This document shows positions 34,674 to 48,360 of a stretch of 64,000 bases of DNA, one piece after another. The stretch is from Eledone cirrhosa. Taxonomy: Eukaryota; Mollusca; Cephalopoda; Octopoda; Eledonidae. Under the pieces are notes generated by a model. That model had not been told where the DNA came from and did not search any database. It was given only the letters and a program-made list of their open reading frames with translations. The stretch lies in assembly GCA_964016885.1 (NCBI GenBank), contig OZ024741.1, forward strand, positions 414,486,081-414,550,080. Reading direction: 5' to 3'. Made by a program: the position numbers and the translations under genes. Each line of letters opens with the position of its first letter. Position 1 is the first letter of the stretch.

Positions 34674-37600
34674 ATGATGCAGCTGTGCAGCCCGTAGCCT
34701 AACACTGTACAATGACTGGAGCAGGGCAGCCCGTAGCCTAACATTGTACAATGACTGGAGCAGGGCAGGCCGTAGCCTAACACTGTACAATGACTGCAGC
34801 TGTGCAGCCCGTAGCCTAACACTGTACAATGACTGCAGCTGTGCAGCCCGTAGCCTAACACTGTACAATGACTGCAGCTGTGCAGCCCGTAGCCTAACAT
34901 TGTACAATGACTGGAGCAGGGCAGCCCGTAGCCTAACACTGTACAATGACTGGAGCAGGGCAGCCCGTAGCCTAACACTGTACAATGACTGGAGCTGTGC
35001 ACACCGTAGCCTAACACTGTACAATGACTGGAGCTGTGCAGCCCGTAGCCTAACACTGTACAATGACTGCAGCTGTGCAGCCCGTAGCCTAACACTGTAC
35101 AATGACTGGAGCAGGGCAGCCCGTAGCCTAACACTGTACAATGACTGCAGCTGTGCAGCCCGTAGCCTAACACTGTACAATGACTGCAGCTGTGCAGCCC
35201 GTAGCCTAACACTGTACAATGACTGGAGCAGGGCAGCCCGTAGCCTAACACTGTACAATGACTGCAGCTGTGCAGCCCGTAGCCTAACACTGTACAATGA
35301 CTGGAGCAGGGCAGCCCGTAGCCTAACACTGTACAATGACTGCAGCTGTGCAGCCCGTAGCCTAACACTGTACAATGACTGGAGCTGTGCAGCCCGTAGC
35401 CTAACACTGTACAATGACTGAAGCTGTGCAGCCCGTAGCCTAACACTGTACAATGACTGCAGCTGTGCAGCCCGTAGCCTAACACTGTACAATGACTGGA
35501 GCTGTGCAGCCCGTAGCCTAACACTGTACAATGACTGCAGCTGTGCAGCCCGTAGCCTAACTCTGTATAATGACTGCAGCTGTGCAGCCCGTAGCCTAAC
35601 ACTGTACAATGACTGCAGCAGTGCAGACCGTAGCCTAACACTGTACAATGACTGGAGCTGTGCAGCCCGTAGCCTAACACTGTACAATGACTGGAGCAGG
35701 GCAGCCCGTAGCCTAACACTGTACAATGACTGCAGCTGTGCAGCCCGTAGCCTAACACTGTACAATGACTGGAGCTGTGCAGCCCGTAGCCTAACACTGT
35801 ACAATGACTGCAGCTGTGCAGCCCGTAGCCTAACACTGTACAATGACTGCAGCTGTGCAGCCCGTAGCCTAACACTGTACAATGACTGGAGCTGTGCAGC
35901 CCGTAGCCTAACACTGTACAATGACAGCAGCTGTGCAGCCCGTAGCCTAACACTGTACAATGACTGCAGCTGTGCAGCCCGTAGCCTAACACTGTACAAT
36001 GACTGGAGCTGTGCAGCCTGTAGCCTAACACTGTACAATGACTGGAGCAGGGCAGACCGTAGCCTAACACTGTACAATGACTGGAGCTGTGCAGCCCGTA
36101 GCCTAACACTGTACTATGACTGGAGCAGGGCAGACCGTAGCCTAACACTGTACAATGACTGCAGCTGTGCAGCCCGTAGCCTAACACTGTACAATGACTG
36201 GAGCAGGGCAGACCGTAGCCTAACACTGTACAATGACTGCAGCTGTGCAGCCCGTAGCCTAACACTGTACAATGACTGGAGCTGTGCAGACCGTAGCCTA
36301 ACACTGTACAATGACTGCAGCTGTGCAGCCCGTAGCCTAACACTGTACAATGACTGCAGCTGTGCAGCCCGTAGCCTAACACTGTACAATGACTGGAGCT
36401 GTGCAGCCCGTAGCCTAACACTGTACAATGACTGGAGCTGTTCAGCCCGTAGCCTAACACTGTACAATGACTGGAGCTGTGCAGCCCGTAGCCTAACACT
36501 GTACAATGACTGGAGCTGTGCAGCCCGTAGCCTAACACTGTACAATGACTGCAGCTGTGCAGCCCGTAGCCTAACACTGTACAATGACTGGAGCAGGGCA
36601 GGCCGTAGCCTAACACTATACAATGACTGGATCTGTGAAGCCCGTAGCCTAACACTGTACAATGACTGGAGCTGTGCAGCCCGTAGCCTAACACTGTACA
36701 ATGACTGGAGCTGTGCAGCCTGTAGCCTAACACTGTACAATGACTGCAGCTGTGCAGCCCGTAGCCTAACACTGTACAATGACTGCAGCTGTGCAGCCCG
36801 TAGCCTAACACTGTACAATGACTGGAGCAGGGCAGCCCGTAGCCTAACACTGTACAATGACTGGAGCTGTGCAGCCCGTAGCCTAACACTGTACAATGAC
36901 TGCAGCTGTGCAGCCCGTAGCCTAACACTGTACAATGACTGGAGCTGTGCAGCCCGTAGCCTAACACTGTACAATGACTGGAGCTGTGCAGCCCGTAGCC
37001 TAACACTGTACAATGACTGGAGCTGTGCAGCCCGTAGCCTAACACTGTACAATGACTGCAGCTGTGCAGCCCGTAGCCTAACACTGTACAATGACTGCAG
37101 CTGTGCAGCCCGTAGCCTAACACTGTACAATGACTGGAGCAGGGCAGCCCGTAGCCTAACACTGTACAATGACTGCAGCTGTGCAGCCCGTAGCCTAACA
37201 CTGTACAATGACTGGAGCTGTGCAGCCCGTAGCCTAACACTGAACAATGACTGCAACTGTGCAGCCCGTAGCCTAACACTGTACAATGACTGGAGCAGGG
37301 CAGCCCGTAGCCTAACACTGTACAATGACTGCAGCTGTGCAGCCCGTTGCCTAACACTGTACAATGACTGGAGCAGGGCAGGCCGTAGCCTAACAGTGTA
37401 CAATGACTGGAGCTGTGCAGCCCGTAGCCTAACACTATACAATGACTGCAGCTGTGCAGCCCGTAGCCTAACACTGTACAATGACTGGAGCAGGGCAGGC
37501 CGTAGCCTAACACTGTACAATGACTGCAGCTGTGCAGCCCGTAGCCTAACACTGTACAATGACTGGAGCAGGGCAGCCCGTAGCCTAACACTGTACAATG

Positions 37601-40600
37601 ACTGGAGCAGGGCAGCCCGTAGCCTAACACTGTACAATGACTGGAGCTGTGCAGCCCGTAGCCTAACACTGTACAATGACTGCAGCTGTGCAGCCCGTAG
37701 CCTAACACTGTACAATGACTGGAGCAGGGCAGCCCGTAGCCTAACACTGTACAATGACTGCAGCTGTGGAGCCCGTAGCCTAACACTGTACAATGACTGC
37801 AGCTGTGCAGCCCGTAGCCTAACACTGTACAATGACTGGAGCAGGGCAGGCCGTAGCCTAACACTGTACAATGACTGGAGCTGTGCAGCCCGTAGCCTAA
37901 CACTGTACAATGACTGCAGCTGAGCAGCCCGTAGCCTAACATTGTACAATGACTGGAGCAGGGCAGGCCGTAGCCTAACACTGTACAATGACTGCAGCTG
38001 TGCAGCCCGTAGCCTAACACTGTACAATGACTGGAGCAGGGCAGCCCGTAGCCTAACACTGTACAATGATGCAGCTGTGCAGCCCGTAGCCTAACACTGT
38101 ACAATGACTGGAGCAGGGCAGCCCGTAGCCTAACATTGTACAATGACTGGAGCAGGGCAGGCCGTAGCCTAACACTGTACAATGACTGCAGCTGTGCAGC
38201 CCGTAGCCTAACACTGTACAATGACTGCAGCTGTGCAGCCCGTAGCCTAACACTGTACAATGACTGCAGCTGTGCAGCCCGTAGCCTAACATTGTACAAT
38301 GACTGGAGCAGGGCAGCCCGTAGCCTAACACTGTACAATGACTGGAGCAGGGCAGCCCGTAGCCTAACACTGTACAATGACTGGAGCTGTGCACACCGTA
38401 GCCTAACACTGTACAATGACTGGAGCTGTGCAGCCCGTAGCCTAACACTGTACAATGACTGCAGCTGTGCAGCCCGTAGCCTAACACTGTACAATGACTG
38501 GAGCTGTGCAGCCCGTAGCCTAACACTGTACAATGACTGAAGCTGTGCAGCCCGTAGCCTAACACTGTACAATGACTGCAGCTGTGCAGCCCGTAGCCTA
38601 ACACTGTACAATGACTGGAGCTGTGCAGCCCGTAGCCTAACACTGTACAATGACTGCAGCTGTGCAGCCCGTAGCCTAACTCTGTATAATGACTGCAGCT
38701 GTGCAGCCCGTAGCCTAACACTGTACAATGACTGCAGCAGTGCAGACCGTAGCCTAACACTGTACAATGACTGGAGCTGTGCAGCCCGTAGCCTAACACT
38801 GTACAATGACTGGAGCAGGGCAGCCCGTAGCCTAACACTGTACAATGACTGCAGCTGTGCAGCCCGTAGCCTAACACTGTACAATGACTGGAGCTGTGCA
38901 GCCCGTAGCCTAACACTGTACAATGACTGCAGCTGTGCAGCCCGTAGCCTAACACTGTACAATGACTGCAGCTGTGCAGCCCGTAGCCTAACACTGTACA
39001 ATGACTGGAGCTGTGCAGCCCGTAGCCTAACACTGTACAATGACAGCAGCTGTGCAGCCCGTAGCCTAACACTGTACAATGACTGCAGCTGTGCAGCCCG
39101 TAGCCTAACACTGTACAATGACTGCAGCTGTGCAGCCTGTAGCCTAACACTGTACAATGACTGGAGCAGGGCAGACCGTAGCCTAACACTGTACAATGAC
39201 TGGAGCTGTGCAGCCCGTAGCCTAACACTGTACAATGACTGGAGCAGGGCAGACCGTAGCCTAACACTGTACAATGACTGCAGCTGTGCAGCCCGTAGCC
39301 TAACACTGTACAATGACTGGAGCAGGGCAGACCGTAGCCTAACACTGTACAATGACTGCAGCTGTGCAGCCCGTAGCCTAACACTGTACAATGACTGGAG
39401 CTGTGCAGACCGTAGCCTAACACTGTACAATGACTGCAGCTGTGCAGCCCGTAGCCTAACACTGTACAATGACTGGAGCTGTGCAGACCGTAGCCTAACA
39501 CTGTACAATGACTGCAGCTGTGCAGCCCGTAGCCTAACACTGTACAATGACTGCAGCTGTGCAGCCCGTAGCCTAACACTGTACAATGACTGGAGCTGTG
39601 CAGCCCGTAGCCTAACACTGTACAATGACTGGAGCTGTGCAGCCCGTAGCCTAACACTGTACAATGACTGGAGCTGTGCAGCCCGTAGCCTAACACTGTA
39701 CAATGACTGGAGCTGTGCAGCCCGTAGCCTAACACTGTACAATGACTGCAGCTGTGCAGCCCGTAGCCTAACACTGTACAATGACTGGAGCAGGGCAGGC
39801 CGTAGCCTAACACTATACAATGACTGGATCTGTGAAGCCCGTAGCCTAACACTGTACAATGACAGGAGCTGTGCAGCCCGTAGCCTAACACTGTACAATG
39901 ACTGGAGCTGTGCAGCCTGTAGCCTAACACTGTACAATGACTGCAGCTGTGCAGCCCGTAGCCTAACACTGTACAATGACTGCAGCTGTGCAGCCCGTAG
40001 CCTAACACTGTACAATGACTGGAGCAGGGCAGCCCGTAGCCTAACACTGTACAATGACTGGAGCTGTGCAGCCCGTAGCCTAACACTGTACAATGACTGC
40101 AGCTGTGCAGCCCGTAGCCTAACACTGTACAATGACTGCAGCTGTGCAGACCGTAGCCTAACACTGTACAATGACTGCAGCTGTGCAGCCCGTAGCCTAA
40201 CACTGTACAATGACTGGAGCTGTGCAGCCCGTAGCCTAACACTGTACAATGACTGCAGCTGTGCAGCCCGTAGCCTAACACTGTACAATGACTGCAGCTG
40301 TGCAGCCCGTAGCCTAACACTGTACAATGACTGGAGCAGGGCAGCCCGTAGCCTAACACTGTACAATGACTGCAGCTGTGCAGCCCGTAGCCTAACACTG
40401 TACAATGACTGGAGCTGTGCAGCCCGTAGCCTAACACTGTACAATGACTGGAGCTGTGCAGCCCGTAGCCTAACACTGTACAATGACTGCAGCTGTGCAG
40501 CCCGTAGCCTAACACTGTACAATGACTGGAGCAGGGCAGGCCGTAGCCTAACACTATACAATGACTGGATCTGTGAAGCCCGTAGCCTAACACTGTACAA

Positions 40601-43600
40601 TGACTGGAGCTGTGCAGCCCGTAGCCTAACACTGTACAATGACTGGAGCTGTGCAGCCTGTAGCCTAACACTGTACAATGACTGCAGCTGTGCAGCCCGT
40701 AGCCTAACACTGTACAATGACTGCAGCTGTGCAGCCCGTAGCCTAACACTGTACAATGACTGGAGCAGGGCAGCCCGTAGCCTAACACTGTACAATGACT
40801 GGAGCTGTGCAGCCCGTAGCCTAACACTGTACAATGACTGCAGCTGTGCAGCCCGTAGCCTAACACTGTACAATGACTGGAGCTGTGCAGCCCGTAGCCT
40901 AACACTGTACAATGACTGGAGCTGTGCAGCCCGTAGCCTAACACTGTACAATGACTGGAGCTGTGCAGCCCGTAGCCTAACACTGTACAATGACTGCAGC
41001 TGTGCAGCCCGTAGCCTAACACTGTACAATGACTGCAGCTGTGCAGCCCGTAGCCTAACACTGTACAATGACTGGAGCAGGGCAGCCCGTAGCCTAACAC
41101 TGTACAATGACTGCAGCTGTGCAGCCCGTAGCCTAACACTGTACAATGACTGGAGCTGTGCAGCCCGTAGCCTAACACTGAACAATGACTGCAACTGTGC
41201 AGCCCGTAGCCTAACACTGTACAATGACTGGAGCAGGGCAGCCCGTAGCCTAACACTGTACAATGACTGCAGCTGTGCAGCCCGTTGCCTAACACTGTAC
41301 AATGACTGGAGCAGGGCAGGCCGTAGCCTAACAGTGTACAATGACTGGAGCTGTGCAGCCCGTAGCCTAACACTGTACAATGACTGCAGCTGTGCAGCCC
41401 GTAGCCTAACACTGTACAATGACTGGAGCAGGGCAGGCCGTAGCCTAACACTGTACAATGACTGCAGCTGTGCAGCCCGTAGCCTAACACTGTACAATGA
41501 CTGGAGCAGGGCAGCCCGTAGCCTAACACTGTACAATGACTGGAGCAGGGCAGCCCGTAGCCTAACACTGTACAATGACTGGAGCTGTGCAGCCCGTAGC
41601 CTAACACTGTACAATGACTGCAGCTGTGCAGCCCGTAGCCTAACACTGTACAATGACTGGAGCAGGGCAGCCCGTAGCCTAACACTGTACAATGACTGCA
41701 GCTGTGGAGCCCGTAGCCTAACACTGTACAATGACTGCAGCTGTGCAGCCCGTAGCCTAACACTGTACAATGACTGGAGCAGGGCAGGCCGTAGCCTAAC
41801 ACTGTACAATGACTGGAGCTGTGCAGCCCGTAGCCTAACACTGTACAATGACTGCAGCTGAGCAGCCCGTAGCCTAACATTGTACAATGACTGGAGCAGG
41901 GCAGGCCGTAGCCTAACACTGTACAATGACTGCAGCTGTGCAGCCCGTAGCCTAACACTGTACAATGACTGGAGCAGGGCAGCCCGTAGCCTAACACTGT
42001 ACAATGATGCAGCTGTGCAGCCCGTAGCCTAACACTGTACAATGACTGGAGCAGGGCAGCCCGTAGCCTAACATTGTACAATGACTGGAGCAGGGCAGGC
42101 CGTAGCCTAACACTGTACAATGACTGCAGCTGTGCAGCCCGTAGCCTAACACTGTACAATGACTGCAGCTGTGCAGCCCGTAGCCTAACACTGTACAATG
42201 ACTGCAGCTGTGCAGCCCGTAGCCTAACATTGTACAATGACTGGAGCAGGGCAGCCCGTAGCCTAACACTGTACAATGACTGGAGCAGGGCAGCCCGTAG
42301 CCTAACACTGTACAATGACTGGAGCTGTGCACACCGTAGCCTAACACTGTACAATGACTGGAGCTGTGCAGCCCGTAGCCTAACACTGTACAATGACTGC
42401 AGCTGTGCAGCCCGTAGCCTAACACTGTACAATGACTGGAGCAGGGCAGCCCGTAGCCTAACACTGTACAATGACTGCAGCTGTGCAGCCCGTAGCCTAA
42501 CACTGTACAATGACTGCAGCTGTGCAGCCCGTAGCCTAACACTGTACAATGACTGGAGCAGGGCAGCCCGTAGCCTAACACTGTACAATGACTGCAGCTG
42601 TGCAGCCCGTAGCCTAACACTGTACAATGACTGGAGCAGGGCAGCCCGTAGCCTAACACTGTACAATGACTGCAGCTGTGCAGCCCGTAGCCTAACACTG
42701 TACAATGACTGGAGCTGTGCAGCCCGTAGCCTAACACTGTACAATGACTGAAGCTGTGCAGCCCGTAGCCTAACACTGTACAATGACTGCAGCTGTGCAG
42801 CCCGTAGCCTAACACTGTACAATGACTGGAGCTGTGCAGCCCGTAGCCTAACACTGTACAATGACTGCAGCTGTGCAGCCCGTAGCCTAACTCTGTATAA
42901 TGACTGCATCTGTGCAGCCCGTAGCCTAACACTGTACAATGACTGCAGCAGTGCAGACCGTAGCCTAACACTGTACAATGACTGGAGCTGTGCAGCCCGT
43001 AGCCTAACACTGTACAATGACTGGAGCAGGGCAGCCCGTAGCCTAACACTGTACAATGACTGCAGCTGTGCAGCCCGTAGCCTAACACTGTACAATGACT
43101 GGAGCTGTGCAGCCCGTAGCCTAACACTGTACAATGACTGCAGCTGTGCAGCCCGTAGCCTAACACTGTACAATGACTGCAGCTGTGCAGCCCGTAGCCT
43201 AACACTGTACAATGACTGGAGCTGTGCAGCCCGTAGCCTAACACTGTACAATGACAGCAGCTGTGCAGCCCGTAGCCTAACACTGTACAATGACTGCAGC
43301 TGTGCAGCCCGTAGCCTAACACTGTACAATGACTGCAGCTGTGCAGCCTGTAGCCTAACACTGTACAATGACTGGAGCAGGGCAGACCGTAGCCTAACAC
43401 TGTACAATGACTGGAGCTGTGCAGCCCGTAGCCTAACACTGTACAATGACTGGAGCAGGGCAGACCGTAGCCTAACACTGTACAATGACTGCAGCTGTGC
43501 AGCCCGTAGCCTAACACTGTACAATGACTGGAGCAGGGCAGACCGTAGCCTAACACTGTACAATGACTGCAGCTGTGCAGCCCGTAGCCTAACACTGTAC

Positions 43601-46137
43601 AATGACTGGAGCTGTGCAGACCGTAGCCTAACACTGTACAATGACTGCAGCTGTGCAGCCCGTAGCCTAACACTGTACAATGACTGGAGCTGTGCAGACC
43701 GTAGCCTAACACTGTACAATGACTGCAGCTGTGCAGCCCGTAGCCTAACACTGTACAATGACTGCAGCTGTGCAGCCCGTAGCCTAACACTGTACAATGA
43801 CTGGAGCTGTGCAGCCCGTAGCCTAACACTGTACAATGACTGGAGCTGTGCAGCCCGTAGCCTAACACTGTACAATGACTGGAGCTGTGCAGCCCGTAGC
43901 CTAACACTGTACAATGACTGGAGCTGTGCAGCCCGTAGCCTAACACTGTACAATGACTGCAGCTGTGCAGCCCGTAGCCTAACACTGTACAATGACTGGA
44001 GCAGGGCAGGCCGTAGCCTAACACTATACAATGACTGGATCTGTGAAGCCCGTAGCCTAACACTGTACAATGACAGGAGCTGTGCAGCCCGTAGCCTAAC
44101 ACTGTACAATGACTGGAGCTGTGCAGCCTGTAGCCTAACACTGTACAATGACTGCAGCTGTGCAGCCCGTAGCCTAACACTGTACAATGACTGCAGCTGT
44201 GCAGCCCGTAGCCTAACACTGTACAATGACTGGAGCAGGGCAGCCCGTAGCCTAACACTGTACAATGACTGGAGCTGTGCAGCCCGTAGCCTAACACTGT
44301 ACAATGACTGCAGCTGTGCAGCCCGTAGCCTAACACTGTACAATGACTGCAGCTGTGCAGACCGTAGCCTAACACTGTACAATGACTGCAGCTGTGCAGC
44401 CCGTAGCCTAACACTGTACAATGACTGGAGCTGTGCAGCCCGTAGCCTAACACTGTACAATGACTGCAGCTGTGCAGCCCGTAGCCTAACACTGTACAAT
44501 GACTGCAGCTGTGCAGCCCGTAGCCTAACACTGTACAATGACTGGAGCAGGGCAGCCCGTAGCCTAACACTGTACAATGACTGCAGCTGTGCAGCCCGTA
44601 GCCTAACACTGTACAATGACTGGAGCTGTGCAGCCCGTAGCCTAACACTGAACAATGACTGCAGCTGTGCAGCCCGTAGCCTAACACTGTACAATGACTG
44701 GAGCAGGGCAGCCCGTAGCCTAACACTGTACAATGACTGCAGCTGTGCAGCCCGTAGCCTAACACTGTACAATGACTGGAGCAGGGCAGGCCGTAGCCTA
44801 ACACTGTACAATGACTGGAGCTGTGCAGCCCGTAGCCTAACACTGTACAATGACTGCAGCTGTGCAGCCCGTAGCCTAACACTGTACAATGACTGGAGCA
44901 GGGCAGGCCGTAGCCTAACACTGTACAATGACTGCAGCTGTGCAGCCCGTAGCCTAACACTGTACAATGACTGGAGCAGGGCAGCCGGTAGCCTAACACT
45001 GTACAATGACTGCAGCTGTGCAGCCCGTAGCCTAACACTGTACAATGACTGGAGCTGTACAGCCCGTAGCCTAACACTGTACAATGACTGCAGCTGTGCA
45101 GCCCGTAGCCTAACACTGTACAATGACTGCAGCTGTGCAGCCCGTAGCCTAACACTGTACAATGACTGCAGCTGTGCAGCCCGTAGCCTAACACTGTACA
45201 ATGACTGCAGCTGTGCAGCCCGTAGCCTAACACTGTACAATGACTGGAGCAGGGCAGGCCGTAGCCTAACACTGTACAATGACTGGAGCTGTGCAGCCCG
45301 TAGCCTAACACTGTACAATGACTGCAGCAGTGCAGACCGTAGCCTAACACTGTACAATGACTGCAGCTGTGCAGCCCGTAGCCTAACACTGTACAATGAC
45401 TGGAGCTGTACAGCCCGTAGCCTAACACTGTACAATGACTGCAGCTGTGCAGCCCGTAGCCTAACACTGTACAACGACTGCAGCTGTGCAGCCCGTAGCC
45501 TAACACTGTACAATGACTGGAGCAGGGCAGCCCGTAGCCTAACACTGTACAATGACTGGAGCTGTGCAGCCCGTAGCCTAACACTGTACAATGACTGCAG
45601 CTGTGCAGCCCGTAGCCTAACACTGTACAATGACTGGAGCAGGGCAGCCCGTAGCCTAACACTGTACAATGACTGCAGCTGTGCAGCCCGTAGCCTAACA
45701 CTGTACAATGACTGCAGCTGTGCAGCCCGTAGCCTAACACTGTACAATGACTGGAGCAGGGCAGGCCGTAGCCTAACACTGTACAATGACTGGAGCTGTG
45801 CAGCCCGTAGCCTAACACTGTACAATGACTGCAGCTGTGCAGCCCGTAGCCTAACACTGTACAATGACTGCAGCTGTGCAGCCCGTAGCCTAACACTGTA
45901 CAATGACTGCAGCTGTGCAGCCCGTAGCCTAACACTGTACAATGACTGGAGCTGTGCAGCCCGTAGCCTAACACTATACAATGACTGGAGCAGGGCAGCC
46001 CATAGCCTAACACTGTACAATGACTGGAGCTGTGCAGCCCGTAGCCTAACACTGTACAATGACTGCAGCTGTGCAACCCGTAGCCTAACACTGTACAATG
46101 ACTGCAGCTGTGCAGACCGTAGCCTAACACTGTACAA
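34674..46137. repeat. Three-fold satellite block series (3.4-4.1 kb each)
   Basis: Blocks start at the 38-bp monomers near 34673, 38066 and 42003. Each begins with the same order of variants, including aacattgtac and gcaggcc units, then ctctgtataatg (35561, 38680, 42891) and later ctggatctgtgaagcc (36629, about 39826 and 40567, 44036). Block two to three is 3,937-3,938 bp, that is 101 monomers minus one base. Block one is shorter by whole monomers. A fourth copy starts at 48865 with ctctgtataatg at 49635. Confidence 0.85.
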
Positions 46138-48360
46138 TGACTGGAGTGTGCAGACCGTAGCCTAACACTGTACAATGACTGGAGCTGTGCAGCCCATAGC
46201 CTAACACTGTACAATGACTGCAGCTGTGCAGACCGTAGCCTAACACTGTACAATGACTGCAGCTGTGCAGCCCGTAGCATAACACTGTACAATGACTGGA
46301 GCAGGGCAGCCCGTAGCCTAACACTGTACAATGACTGGAGCAGGGCAGCCCGTGGCCTAACACTGTACAATGACTGCAGCTGTGCAGCCCGTAGCCTAAC
46401 ACTGTACAATGACTGCAGCTGTGCAACCCGTAGCCTAACACTGTACAATGACTGCAGCTGTGCAGACCGTAGCCTAACACTGTTCAATGACTGCAGCTGT
46501 GCAGACCGTAGCCTAACACTGTACAATGACTGCAGCTGTGCAGCCCGTAGCATAACACTGTACAATGACTGGAGCAGGGCAGCCCGTAGCCTAACACTGT
46601 ACAATGACTGGAGCAGGGCAGCCCGTGGCCTAACACTGTACAATGACTGCAGCTGTGCAGCCCGTAGCCTAACACTGTACAATGACTGCAGCTGTGCAAC
46701 CCGTAGCCTAACACTGTACAATGACTGCAGCTGTGCAGACCGTAGCCTAACACTGTTCAATGACTGGAGCTGTGCAGACCGTAGCCTAACACTGTACAAT
46801 GACTGCAGCTGTGCAGCCCGTAGCATAACACTGTACAATGACTGCAGCTGTGCAGCCCGTAGCCTAACACTGTACAATGACTGCAGCTGTGCAGCCCGTA
46901 GCCTAACACTGTACAATGACTGCAGCTGTGCAGCCCGTAGCCTAACACTGTACAATGACTGCAGCTGTGCAGCCCGTAGCCTAACACTGTACAATGACTG
47001 GAGCAGGGCAGCCCGTAGCCTAACACTGTACAATGACTGGAGCAGGGCAGCCCGTAGCCTAACACTGTACAATGACTGCAGCTGTGCAGCCCGTAGCCTA
47101 ACACTGTACAATGACTGCAGCTGTGCAACCCGTAGCCTAACACTGTACAATGACTGGAGCTGTGCAGCCCGTAGCCTAACACTGTACAATGACTGCAGCT
47201 GTGCAGCCCGTAGCATAACACTGTACAGTGACTGGAGCAGGGCAGCCCGTAGCCTAACACTGTACAATGACTAGAGCAGGGCAGCCCGTAGCCTAACACT
47301 GTACAATGACTGCAGCTGTGCAGCCCGTAGCCTAACACTGTACAATGACTGCAGCTGTGCAGCCCGTAGCCTAACACTGTACAATGACTGCAGCTGTGCA
47401 GCCCGTAGCCTAACACTGTACAATGACTGCAACTGTGCAGCCCGTAGCCTAACACTGTACAATGACTGCAGCTGTGCAGCCCGTAGCATAACACTGTACA
47501 ATGACTGCAGCTGTGCAGCCCGTAGCCTAACACTGTACAATGACTGGAGCAGGGCAGCCCGTAGCCTAACACTGTACAATGACTGCAGCTGTGCAGCCCG
47601 TAGCATAACACTGTACAATGACTGCAGCTGTGCAGCCCGTAGCCTAACACTGTACAATGACTGGAGCAGGGCAGCCCGTAGCCTAACACTGTACAATGAC
47701 TGCAGCTGTGCAGCGCGTAGCCTAACACTGTACAATGACTGCAGCTGTGCAGCCCGTAGCCTAACACTGTACAATGACTGCAGCTGTGCAGCCCGTAGCC
47801 TAACACTGTACAATGACTGCAGCTGTGCAGCCCGTAGCCTAACACTGTACAATGACTGGAGCAGGGCAGCCCGTAGCCTAAGACTGTACAATGACTGCAG
47901 CTGTGCAGCCCGTAGCCTAACACTGTACAATGACTGCAGCTGTGCAGCCCGTAGCCTAACACTGTACAATGACTGCAGCTGTGCAGCCCGTAGCCTAACA
48001 CTGTACAATGACTGGAGCTGTGCAGCCCGTAGCATAACACTGTACAATGACTGCAGCTGTGCAGCCCGTAGCCTAACACTGTACAATGACTGGAGCAGGG
48101 CAGCCCATAGCCTAACACTGTACAATGACTGCAGCTGTGCAGCCCGTAGCCTAACACTGTACAATGACTGCAGCTGTGCAGCCCGTAGCATAACACTGTA
48201 CAATGACTGCAGCTGTGCAGCCCGTAGCCTAACACTGTACAATGACTGGAGCTGTGCAGCCCGTAGCCTAACACTGTACAATGACTGGAGCTGTGCAGCC
48301 CGTAGCCTAACACTGTACAATGACTGCAGCTGTGCAGACCGTAGCCTAACACTGTACAAT
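46138..48360. repeat. Satellite subdomain with gtagcataac monomers, copy 1
   Basis: The domain opens with a shortened monomer, ctggagtgtgcagacc (46141), and is rich in gtagcataac, caacccgtag and cactgttcaatg variants rarely seen elsewhere. A 273-bp (7 monomer) stretch is repeated immediately (cactgttcaatg at 46480 and 46753). A matching domain occurs at 52766-55000. Confidence 0.8.
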